Program-made: the position numbers and the translations under genes
In this document: positions 1-8,000 of the stretch, piece by piece
Position numbering within the stretch: position 1 is the first letter of the stretch
Layout of the letters: every line of letters begins with the position of its first letter
The notes under the pieces: generated by a model
What the model was told of the DNA's origin: nothing
Database searches by the model: none
What the model saw: only the letters and a program-made list of their open reading frames with translations
DNA from: Clostridia bacterium DTU080
GTDB lineage: Bacteria > Bacillota > Limnochordia > DTU080
Reading direction: 5' to 3'
DNA length: 14,723 bases
NCBI GenBank assembly: GCA_001513395.1
Contig: LFTP01000259.1
Span: 1 to 14,723 of the forward strand

Positions 1-1
1 T

Positions 2-499
2 GTCATCACGACCCGGGTGCGTGAGCACTTGCAGCGGCTCGGCCGTGAGCATCCCTGCTTGCCTATCGTCGCTGACTCCCGCCGTTTTATCGGCGAGTTT
101 CGAAACGTCATCGTCAAGTGCAATCAACACGAAAGCATCGCCGCTGTCTGCCCTGACAAGCTGACCGAAATAACCGAACAGGCGGCACGCAACAGCGCCT
201 TGGCTTTGGCCGAGCGTACGCAACGACCCGTCTTCGTGACTCGAGGATCCGACGGACAGCTAGTGGTCGAGGGTGCCGCGGTGCACAAGGTACCGGCTTT
301 TCCGGTGGAAGGCCCAATCGATATCGTCGGGGCTGGTGATGCCACCACGGCCGGAATCGTGTGCGCTCTCGCCAGCGGAGCCACTCTCGTTGAAGCCGCC
401 TATTTGGGGAACTTGGTGGCCTCCATCACCATTCGCAAGCTGGGGACCACGGGCACCGCTTCGCCGGAAGAAGTGCTGGCGCACTACCCCGGTGATTGA
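2..499 (+). CDS. PfkB-family carbohydrate kinase, C-terminal part (5' end outside window)
   Basis: This is the C-terminal half of a ribokinase/PfkB-type kinase, which transfers the ATP gamma-phosphate to a sugar or sugar-like hydroxyl in the cytoplasm. The frame is open to the left edge, so the GTG at 17 is probably an internal codon rather than the start. The second PfkB signature is visible as VGAGDATTAG. The GAGD anion-hole and catalytic-aspartate motif lies at nt 329-340, and the family normally has DTxGAGD followed by a small-residue helix. Downstream come the usual helix and a KLGTTGTASPEE segment resembling the nucleotide-binding C-terminus. The protein ends at TGA 497-499, only 3 bases from the stop of the convergent URO-D-like gene. 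The substrate cannot be read from this fragment; fructose, ribose and 2-keto-3-deoxygluconate kinases all share the fold. The surrounding sugar genes support carbohydrate kinase over nucleoside kinase. Confidence 0.85.
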   Translation, partial: VITTRVREHLQRLGREHPCLPIVADSRRFIGEFRNVIVKCNQHESIAAVCPDKLTEITEQAARNSALALAERTQRPVFVTRGSDGQLVVEGAAVHKVPAFPVEGPIDIVGAGDATTAGIVCALASGATLVEAAYLGNLVASITIRKLGTTGTASPEEVLAHYPGD

Positions 500-502
500 G
501 AA

Positions 503-1480
503 TCACATGCCGATGGCCTCCAGAATAGCATGATAGGCCCAATCGTCCCATTCTTCTTTGACGCCGATGCCTGCCAGATCGCCGTAGTTTTTCATGATCA
601 GGCCACCCCGGTAGGTCTCCACCATGCGGCGGGCCTCATCTTGGATGAGCTTCTTATCTCCCGTGGGCATGATTTTTTGGATGTCAACCGGCGACCATAA
701 TCCTACTTTTCGTTCCCGAAGCTTAGCGGACAGGGCCTCTTGGTCATAGGCGGCGGGTTGGTCGAACTGGAAGCAGTCGATGCCGCAATCCATGAGATCA
801 TCAAGCAGCTCCCAGTTGTATCCGCATGAGTGCATGATCACCTTCAGCCCATGGGCGTGAGCGGTGCCGCATAGGCGCTTGTAGTGGGGAGCAAAGATAT
901 CGCGCCACATGGCCGGACCGATCAGCACCCTTTCTTGGGTGCCAAGATCCTCGCAGAAGAATATCCCGTCCGCTCCGGCTTTGGCACACTGGATGATAAC
1001 CCGTTCGTAGAGGCCGGTGACGATATCGTGCAGTTCTTCAATGTGATCGCGCTCGAGCACCAGGTCCATGAAATAGATCTCCATTTTGCGCAGATAGCGT
1101 GAAGTGGCAAACACCCATCCGGGGATGCTGGCCAGTTTGAACTTGGAGTCTTCAGCACCAAAGACTCTTCGCATGCGCTCGTAACGGGCAGGGTTATCGA
1201 AATCGGGAATGCGCAGGTCTTTGAGTTGCGCCCAATCTTCAATGGCCGGACGATAGATCTCGCCGCCTTTGGAGCCGTAGACGAAACGGTGCCAGATGTT
1301 GCCCCACTCGTCCGTGTAGTACTCAATATCGCCCTCGACCCGCCTTTTCTGTTGCCAGTGGGCGGAAGGCCCCACACCCGCACTGCGGATATCGTTCAAT
1401 CGGCCGCGGTCGAATGTCAGTCCCGGCCTTTCAGGGTTATCATGAGTGATGTTGCGCATGATGATCTCGCGTGATGTCAT
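503..1480 (-). CDS. URO-D / corrinoid methyltransferase-like protein
   Basis: A 325-residue member of the uroporphyrinogen decarboxylase superfamily, in the branch that includes methylcobalamin:CoM methyltransferases (MtaA/MtbA-like) rather than haem-pathway HemE. The frame extends to 1504, but ATG at 1480 is preferred because GGGAGG lies 7 bases upstream (1488-1493). Visible marks are GADGIFFCEDLGT (residues 169-181), the barrel strand HSCG (217-220) followed by a long helix, and CGIDCFQFDQP (232-242). HxCG supplies two zinc ligands in the methyltransferases. The third ligand, a cysteine near the C-terminus, is not seen: the region reads GGLIMKNYGDLAG. Thiol activation is therefore doubtful. 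No corrinoid protein or other methyltransferase subunit is nearby. Related proteins are common beside sugar transport and glycosidase genes in anaerobes, with unknown function. It is divergent from the first binding-protein gene. Confidence 0.8.
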   Translation of the reverse strand: MTSREIIMRNITHDNPERPGLTFDRGRLNDIRSAGVGPSAHWQQKRRVEGDIEYYTDEWGNIWHRFVYGSKGGEIYRPAIEDWAQLKDLRIPDFDNPARYERMRRVFGAEDSKFKLASIPGWVFATSRYLRKMEIYFMDLVLERDHIEELHDIVTGLYERVIIQCAKAGADGIFFCEDLGTQERVLIGPAMWRDIFAPHYKRLCGTAHAHGLKVIMHSCGYNWELLDDLMDCGIDCFQFDQPAAYDQEALSAKLRERKVGLWSPVDIQKIMPTGDKKLIQDEARRMVETYRGGLIMKNYGDLAGIGVKEEWDDWAYHAILEAIGM

Positions 1481-1710
1481 ACCTGATCCTCCCAAATGCC
1501 GCACGGTCTTTTTGTTCGCAATTCAGCGAAAGCGGTCTCGAATCCTGCGCAATGACGGCTTCTTCCGCGAGCGATCACAATACACGGCACGCAAGACGGA
1601 AGGGAGATATGCTATTAATCTCGAATCACTAAATTATACACAATAAGTCCCCGGCTCTACTAAAGAGATATACTTGAGTACTACCGGGCAGAATATAAGG
1701 AGGTTAGCAT
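1481..1710. promoter_or_regulatory. Divergent promoter region between URO-D-like gene and first binding-protein gene
   Basis: These 230 bases separate two divergent starts and must hold both promoters. It contains AT-rich stretches in an otherwise GC-richer sequence. On the minus strand there is a TATAAT at 1633-1638, preceded by GTG. On the plus strand TATACT lies at 1669-1674, 36 bases before the ATG of the binding protein. Neither has a convincing -35 hexamer at 16-18 bases, so exact promoters are uncertain. An inverted repeat GAGAT (1604-1608) / ATCTC (1618-1622) could be an operator half-site pair. The region is real as an intergenic regulator-bearing stretch, but the individual boxes are guesses. 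Confidence 0.4.
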
Positions 1711-3009
1711 ATGAGACGGTGCGCTGTTTGCTGGTCAGTCCTACTGGTTTGTGTCTTCATGCTCGGCTTTGTTGCGGACGCCAAGACGAGTCTTTCGCTT
1801 ATGATGTATGGCACTCCCGATCAGGAGTTCTTCTTCAACTTGATCAAAGAAGGCTTCGAGAAAGACAATCCTGATTACGAGATGATCTTTGAGATAGTGC
1901 CCTACGGCGAATACATCGCCAAGGTACAGGTTCGCTATGCGGCCGGTGCCGCACCGGATGTCTTTCTCACCTGGGCGCAGTACAAATCGATGTTTGTGGA
2001 AGACGGTATGCTGCTCGATTTGACGGATCGGATCAACAAAAGCAGCATCGTTCGTTTGGATCGCTTTTTCCCGGTTATCAGGGAGAACATATCCTATCAA
2101 GGGCGCTATTGGGGCACTCCCTGGGGATTCAACTCGACCTTGTGGATCGTCAATATGGATCTGTTGGACGAGGCCGGAGTGGCTTTTCCGGGATATGACT
2201 GGACAGTGGACGACTTGCGCACCGCTTCACGCAAAGTGGCTCGTCCCGAAGAGCAGATTTTCGGTACGACGCATCCTTTGTCCGGGGCTCATGCCATTCA
2301 ATGGCTGGAGAACTGGGCCGGCCATAGGTGGATAGATGAAAGCGGACGTAAAGTGCTGGTCGATTCACCCGGTTCAGTGGCCATGTTAGAGTACTGGCAT
2401 GAGCTAGTCCAAGTTCTTCATGTCGCCCCTTCGAGCCAGTATCCGCGACGTTCAGGGGCCACCTTCATGGGCACGGGCGATTTGGCTTTTTGGCAGACTT
2501 GGTCCACGGAGACGCAGAACATCGTTAAGTTGACGCAGCAGGGCATTGAGCCTCCTCGTTGGCGTTTCACAACCTATCCCAAGGGGCCGCATGATCAGGG
2601 GCATTTCGCTCAGGGACATCTGTGGTCGATACCGTCCAACCATCCTCGTCCTGACGAGGCCTGGAAGCTGGCCGAGTGGCTGGGAGGAGAAACCTGTGAC
2701 TACATCTGGTCCGCTTCACAGCGCACACCTCCGACGATGCCGATTCGGCGGCATTGGGACGTATACAACCAGCTCTTGCCGGAGGCTCAACGCCAGGAAG
2801 TGCAGAATTTCATAATCAACGTCCTTTACGGACAAGGATATGCCCGCAACTTCGAGTACTGGCCGACATTTGGAGAGATGTCATCGATTATGGGCAGCGC
2901 CATCAGCAGGGTGCTCGCAGGGTCTGTATCGGCCCAGGAAGCGATGAAGCAGGCTGCAACTCAGATGCAGGCCATACTGAACGAGTATTGGGCAAAGAAG
3001 GATCAGTAG
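1711..3009 (+). CDS. ABC transporter solute-binding protein (family 1, sugar type), no. 1
   Basis: A 432-residue exported binding protein of the MalE/UgpB-like family 1, expected to capture a mono- or oligosaccharide outside the cytoplasmic membrane for an ABC importer. The start ATG has an excellent AAGGAGG 7 bases upstream (1697-1703). Residues 1-24 form a signal peptide: two arginines, a hydrophobic core, and ADA before the likely cleavage. The two cysteines near the N-terminus are not in a lipobox. Family features follow in order: a strand and helix with KDNPDYEMIFEIVPYG, the hinge-proximal AAGAAPDVFLTW, then YWGTPWGFNS and the C-terminal lobe. The mature protein is rich in tryptophan and tyrosine, typical of sugar stacking. 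No permease or ATPase gene flanks it. A terminator follows at 3034, so it appears to be transcribed alone. The ligand is unknown. Confidence 0.92.
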   Translation: MRRCAVCWSVLLVCVFMLGFVADAKTSLSLMMYGTPDQEFFFNLIKEGFEKDNPDYEMIFEIVPYGEYIAKVQVRYAAGAAPDVFLTWAQYKSMFVEDGMLLDLTDRINKSSIVRLDRFFPVIRENISYQGRYWGTPWGFNSTLWIVNMDLLDEAGVAFPGYDWTVDDLRTASRKVARPEEQIFGTTHPLSGAHAIQWLENWAGHRWIDESGRKVLVDSPGSVAMLEYWHELVQVLHVAPSSQYPRRSGATFMGTGDLAFWQTWSTETQNIVKLTQQGIEPPRWRFTTYPKGPHDQGHFAQGHLWSIPSNHPRPDEAWKLAEWLGGETCDYIWSASQRTPPTMPIRRHWDVYNQLLPEAQRQEVQNFIINVLYGQGYARNFEYWPTFGEMSSIMGSAISRVLAGSVSAQEAMKQAATQMQAILNEYWAKKDQ

Positions 3010-3033
3010 TAATAATGGTCTCCGATTTTAGTC

Positions 3034-3066
3034 GAGGTGCCGCCAATGGCGACACCTCTTTTGATT
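3034..3066 (+). terminator. Rho-independent terminator after binding protein 1
   Basis: An inverted repeat lies 24 bases after the binding-protein stop. GAGGTG(C)CGCC at 3034-3044 pairs with GGCG(A)CACCTC at 3048-3058, with a single C/A mismatch and a 3-base AAT loop. TTTT at 3059-3062 and further T-rich sequence follow immediately. This is a standard intrinsic terminator in the plus direction and argues against read-through into the PLP-lyase gene. Confidence 0.85.
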
Positions 3067-3489
3067 TATCTGCCAACATGAATCGTAGCAGGGAAAGGGG
3101 AGCGACAAGAGTAATCCTAATCTGGTAGATCCCTTGCCCGTTAGGCATCGGGTTTTTGCTTGGCCTCGGCGGAGTGCTTTCCGAGAGTGGTGCTTTTGGG
3201 CACGACGGCTCAAGCCAACGGGCAGTGTCATCTGTAGGAACCGTTCGGAAACACTTTTGTTGGGAAACCGTTACCTCTCCAAGGCGTGTCGCGCCTTAAC
3301 GCTTCAAGCGTGGACAGGGCGCTTTTACAAACCCCGACTGTCTCGCCACGCCGGGTCATGGTCTTGGTAAACGGTTCGGTGCCAATCATCCATAGTCGGA
3401 GCGCGTTCCGGCGGGGTTGCACCATCGGCGGTGCTTCTCTGGATGTTGAAATAAATGCAGCATGAAGGACGGAAGGAAGGTAGTATGCA
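3067..3489 (+). other. Inverted-repeat-rich intergenic region, possible structured leader of the PLP-lyase gene
   Basis: About 420 bases without a credible gene lie between a terminator and the PLP-lyase start. They hold two clusters of nested inverted repeats. Cluster A: GCCCGTT 3136-3142 with AACGGGC 3217-3223, enclosing GCTTG/CAAGC (3158-3162/3211-3215), TCGG/CCGA (3166-3169/3181-3184) and GTGC/GCAC (3190-3193/3200-3203). Cluster B: AACCGTT-ACC 3266-3275 with GGT-A-AACGGTT 3366-3376, enclosing AAGGCG/CGCCTT (3281-3286/3292-3297), ACGCT/AGCGT (3299-3303/3307-3311), and the competing GCGTGG/CCACGC (3308-3313/3346-3351) and GACAG/CTGTC (3313-3317/3338-3342). A last hairpin GCACC/GGTGC (3419-3423/3430-3434) precedes the ribosome-binding site. 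I do not recognise a known riboswitch. It could be a long regulatory 5' UTR, a small RNA, or decayed mobile DNA. Confidence 0.45.
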
Positions 3490-4932
3490 ATGAATGTGAA
3501 GCTTTCAGACGGTAGGATTATCCCCATTGACATGCACAAGGTCAGGGTGGTGCAACAGACCACTCTGCCGCCCTTGTCTCGGCGGGTGGAGGCCATAGCC
3601 GAGGCCGGTTACAACACATTCTTGTTGCGGACGCGAGATATCTTTCTCGACATGCTGACAGACAGCGGCACGAATGCGATGAGCGATCATCAGCTGGCGG
3701 CCATGATGATCTCCGATGACGCCTACGCCGGCGGAGAGAGCTATTACCGGCTTCAACAGGCGGTCAAAGACGTACTCGGTTTCGAGTACTGCCTGCCGGT
3801 GCACCAGGGCCGGGCTTGTGAACACCTTTTGGCTAGGGTGTTTATCAAGCCGGGGGATGTTCAGTTGATGAACTATCATTTTACAACCACGAAGGCCCAT
3901 TTCGAGATGCAAGGCGGCAAGGTGGTCGAGATCTACTGCGATGATGCTCTGCAGACCGCCAGCGATAACCCCTTTAAGGGCAATCTCGATCTGGACAAGT
4001 TCCGGGCCAGCATTGCCGAGTACGGCGCCGATCGCATCTCGTTTGTCAGAATGGAAGCTACCACCAACTTGATCGGCGGGCAACCGTTTTCCATGGCCAA
4101 CCTGAAGGCCGTGCGGGAGATCGCTCAAAAGCACAACATTCCCGTGATCATTGACTGCTCCTTGATCTCGGAGAACGCCTACATGATCAAGCAGCGCGAG
4201 GCGGAGTATGCCGACTGGTCGGTAGCTGATATCGTACGGGAGATGATGGCCCAAGCCGATGTCATCTACATGTCCGGTCGCAAGAGCACTTGCGCTCGCG
4301 GGGGGCTTTTGGCCACGAACAATCCCGAATACCATCGGCAATTCAGCGAATGGCTGCCTGTCTTTGAGGGCTTTTTGACCTATGGTGGCATGTCATCCAA
4401 GGAAATCGAAGCTATGGCCGTCGGTTTGCGCGAGATGACCGACTTGGAGGCCGCCAGCGCTTCAGTGGATCTCATCGCCTACCTCGTGGATCTGATGGTC
4501 AAGCGCGGCGTGCCTGCCGTCACCCCTCCCGGCGGATTGGCAGGTCATGTCGATGCCATGAAGTTCTGTTCGCACATTCCCCAGACGCAGTATCCTGCCG
4601 GTGCTTTGGCCGCGGCGTTTTACATCGTTTCAGCCGTTCGGGGAATGGAAAGAGGTACAATCTCCAGCGAACGCGATGAGCACGGACAAGACATTCTGTC
4701 TGATCTGGAGCTGCTTCGTCTGGCCGTACCTCGCCGCGTCTACTCGATGGCTCATATGGAGTATGTGGTAGATCGCTTGAGCTGGCTATATGCCCACCGC
4801 GATTTGATCGGCGGTCTTGAGTTCGTGCAAGAGCCTCCCGCTTTGCGCTTCTTCATCGGTCGGCTGGCGCCCATCGGTGATTGGCCGCAGAAGCTGGCGG
4901 AGGCCTATCGGGCGGATTTCGGCGAAGTCTAG
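3490..4932 (+). CDS. Tyrosine phenol-lyase / tryptophanase-family PLP enzyme (beta-eliminating lyase), atypical active site
   Basis: A 480-residue fold-type I PLP enzyme, aligned from memory with tyrosine phenol-lyase (TPL) and tryptophanase, which split aromatic amino acids into phenol or indole plus pyruvate and ammonia. Start ATG follows AAGGAAGG. Conserved features: TDSGTNAMSD (57-66), DDAYAGGES (76-84, TPL Tyr71 equivalent Y79), PVHQGRACE (103-111), FTTT (131-134; TPL-like, where tryptophanase has FDTT), NLIGGQPFSMAN (193-204), Asp222 for the pyridine nitrogen, MSGRK with Schiff-base Lys265, MERG with Arg388 (TPL Arg381), and PRRVYS with carboxylate-binding Arg415. Oddities: the conserved Arg after the Asp (DATR in TPL, DSAR in tryptophanase) is Leu225; SGKK is SGRK; GGHA is GGLA at 348-351. 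Overall closest to TPL, but the substrate may differ. It sits alone behind a long structured leader and before a bidirectional terminator. Confidence 0.85.
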   Translation: MNVKLSDGRIIPIDMHKVRVVQQTTLPPLSRRVEAIAEAGYNTFLLRTRDIFLDMLTDSGTNAMSDHQLAAMMISDDAYAGGESYYRLQQAVKDVLGFEYCLPVHQGRACEHLLARVFIKPGDVQLMNYHFTTTKAHFEMQGGKVVEIYCDDALQTASDNPFKGNLDLDKFRASIAEYGADRISFVRMEATTNLIGGQPFSMANLKAVREIAQKHNIPVIIDCSLISENAYMIKQREAEYADWSVADIVREMMAQADVIYMSGRKSTCARGGLLATNNPEYHRQFSEWLPVFEGFLTYGGMSSKEIEAMAVGLREMTDLEAASASVDLIAYLVDLMVKRGVPAVTPPGGLAGHVDAMKFCSHIPQTQYPAGALAAAFYIVSAVRGMERGTISSERDEHGQDILSDLELLRLAVPRRVYSMAHMEYVVDRLSWLYAHRDLIGGLEFVQEPPALRFFIGRLAPIGDWPQKLAEAYRADFGEV

Positions 4933-4954
4933 ACACTGTCGGGTATATATGTGC

Positions 4955-4998
4955 AAAAACACGCGGGATTGTCTTTTGAGAACACCCCGCGTGTTTTT
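4955..4998. terminator. Bidirectional terminator between PLP-lyase and GH106-like genes
   Basis: A perfect 13-base inverted repeat, A5CACGCGGG at 4955-4967 pairing with CCCGCGTGT5 at 4986-4998, has an 18-base loop. The T-run on the plus strand and the A-run on its other side give a U-tract in both directions. It lies between the convergent stops at 4932 and 5016 and can end both transcripts. Confidence 0.92.
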
Positions 4999-5015
4999 TG
5001 TTCGATGCGGCTTAC

Positions 5016-8000
5016 CTATTCGTTGGAAAACAGCAGACTGACGCGATGAGCCAGGCCATCGCTGACGAGTCGGTACTCACGGGTCCAGCCCGGATGATAC
5101 GTGTAATGCGGCGGTCCGATGGTGTCAGGCAATACCGGCGAGTGCAAGGGGCCAAAAGCGTTGTGCAGGCTGTTGGCCACTTCGATTTCCAGCCTATTGA
5201 TACCCGGACGCAAGCTTTGGGTTAGCTCCAATCGATACGGACGCCAGGCCACCTTTCCTACTTCGCGACCGTTGCAGCGCACAGTGGCCACGTTTGGCAG
5301 ATCGCTGAGATCAAGCCATACTCCGCCGGCCAGATCGCTTTCACTGAGTTCGACATTCTGGCTGTAAACGGCTCGGCCGACAAAGAAGGGATAGCCATGG
5401 CCAATCCATGTGCCCCCGGTGATCGTTGGGCTTTCGGCGCAGAGCCTGAAGTTTTGACCGTCCTCACTTTTGACGGCGAAGTCGCCGAGCAGGAAAGCGG
5501 GTTCAACCGGCAAGTCTTCGTGGAAGCGAAAGCGCATGGTGATCGTGTTCAGGCCTTGGATCCAATAATCGCCGACGGAGGCCCGCTTAAAAGCCGGATC
5601 ATGCCACGAGTCTTCGGCGAAACTTACGGGATAGCCGTTGACCCATACTTCGAATTGTGAGGCATCTTCGACGACGAGATCCAGGGCGAACGGGCGCGGC
5701 AGATCGGAGTGTACACGGTAGCGGATGACCACTTGTTCGTCAAAGACCGGAGGGCCTTGCGGATGCTTGAGCCAAGGCTGCACGTCTCTGACGGGGGCTG
5801 TGGGCACACCATAGCGCTCTCTCAGGCGATAGACGATCTCTTGTATGGGCATGCAGTCAGAGATCAGTTCATCGCCGATGCGCAGTTCGGCGTAGTCCAA
5901 AACGAACACATTGGGATCAAGGCGCTTGAACTCCCATGTGTCGGATAGCACCCGACGGGCACCGGAGCTGCGCGGCAGATGTCTGCCTGCCGACTCGTTG
6001 AGCTCCTTGGCGGCAGCGGCGTCGTGGGATGAATACTGGAAGAGCAGATGAGACTCAGTTTCAGCAAAATCCAAGATCACTGAGACGCCGTTACTGTCAG
6101 GGTATGTCGGCAGGCGGTCGATGGCGCCCGTAGACAGATCCCAGCGCTCCACGGGGCCGGCACCGGACAACCAAATGCGCTCTTGCAGATGAGACACATC
6201 GCCCATGTTGGCCAAGAAGATGAACTTGCCTTTTTCGGTCCGGCGCACCAGATGATAGATCGGAGCCCAGGGCGTCGAGGTGGTTGTGCGTACGGAGCGT
6301 TGCAGGCTGCCTGCCTCCTCCATACGCTCGAGCTGAGCAGTTAGCGCTGCGGGAGAGTACGCCAAGCGGCAGCGGTTGACGAATGCGCTCAGATCAGCAG
6401 GTTGACCGTCGACCAGATAGGGCAGCGGCGGCAGCAAGAAAACCGGCCCCCCATTGGCGACGAATTCCTCAAGGAGCTTCAGGGTGTTGGCTGCCAGATT
6501 GGTACAGGTGGGAACAACTACAGCTTTGTAGCGCATGACACCTACTTGCAGACATGGAGCCCCACCGTCCGCCGTGACCACTTTTGCGTGGCCTTCCATG
6601 ATCAGATCATCCCCGAGATCATACGACCAGTTGGCGGCAGACAGAGTCTTGAGCAGCGTGTCGATGGTATTCTCGCGGGCCTGTTGGCGCGCCGAATGGC
6701 TCTCGTTCGCTCCGGGGATGGAAGCCGGCAACGACGGGCGCCACTCCGCCCACACACTGGCCATGGGATGAACTACAAGAAGCTCGGCTTCGTACCGCCC
6801 CTGAGACAGAGCGTAGCTAAGGCGACCGAAGTAGTCTCCGAGGAGCTTGTAATCCGGCCACCAAGGCTGATGATCCAAGAAGGAGATCGGATAGTCATGT
6901 TTTCTGTAACCGCGCAACGAATAGTGGCTGAGATGTTGGTTGAGCAGATTGACACCCAGTGCGTACTCCCACTCGGCGTAGCGCTTCTGTGTCTCAAAAG
7001 ACATATCCCAACCGCCACCGCCGTAAGTCTCGGACAGCACGCGCGACCGATCAAGCTGATGGGCGACGCTGCTGATGGCCTTGACCATGTGTACATCGCC
7101 CATCTGACGCGGCACGCCTGTGTCCTGCGGGAGTCGGGCATTGGCGACGTCACGGCCCAAAAGGTCGATCCCGGGGATATGCATGTATTCGAAGGGAGCC
7201 ATGACACTGCCCGAATGCATGGGTGAAAATACGTGTTCCCACAGATGCCCGGTGAATTTCAGGCCGTGTCGGTCACACCACTCATAGACGGGCTTCATCC
7301 AGTTGTTGACAAAAAGCTTGGTGACCAAACGCCAGTAACGATAGCGGGTCGCGGTGTAATCACCGAGATTCAAAAACAGCTCGGGCAGACGACTGAGCAG
7401 ATCCTCGCCATAGCACTCCTGATAGGCTTTAGGCAACTCGGGGGTCCAGGGCAGTCGGGCGCCTCCGCCGGGATTGATGTGCGGCTCATCGGTAAAGACC
7501 CCCGGGATGATCTCGCCGAATTTGTCTTTGTAGCGGGCGGCATAGGGATCGTAGGCGATCTTCAGGAATGTAGTGGCGCTGTCCGGATGCAACAGATCCA
7601 CATACGGATAGCCGTTAAACCAAGAGGTGCCCTGGTGTTGTTCGACTACGAACTGCAGTACATGGCCTTTGGAGTCGGACGGTGAATCCGCATCAACCGC
7701 TACGTAATCCGTATCGGTGACGAGAAAAAGACCGATGGCATCGTTGGTAGTGTCAGAACTGCTTTGAACCTGTCGGCAGGTCAGCCACTTTTGGGCCAGG
7801 TCGGGTCTTTTTGCCGGAACGAATCCTCCGGCAAAACCGCTCGGATAGCTTGATTCGTCATAGATCCAAGGTTGCAGGCCGACCTTGGCGGCCTCTTCGA
7901 CGCTGGCGTCGACGGCACCGAACCACTCATCAGAGAGAAAGGCAGTGCGTATACCGGGTCGGGAGTGCATGAAAAAGCCACCCATGCCGGCTTGAGCAAA

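Noticed and set aside
3400..3440. Possible T-box antiterminator before an amino acid-metabolising enzyme
   Set aside because: The TGGNACC-type T-box core is absent; only a simple GCACC/GGTGC hairpin is present.
3461..3489. GGACGGAAG-containing sequence before the PLP-lyase start, resembling the core of the glutamine riboswitch
   Set aside because: The matching upstream and downstream parts of that motif are missing and the string lies within the ribosome-binding region, so it is best read as a purine-rich Shine-Dalgarno area.
3505..4341. 278-residue open frame on the minus strand inside the PLP-lyase gene
   Set aside because: Antisense shadow of a well-conserved enzyme; its product has no recognisable family and no start signals.
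6402..7226. 274-residue open frame on the plus strand inside the GH106-like gene
   Set aside because: Antisense shadow of a gene with clear family motifs on the other strand.
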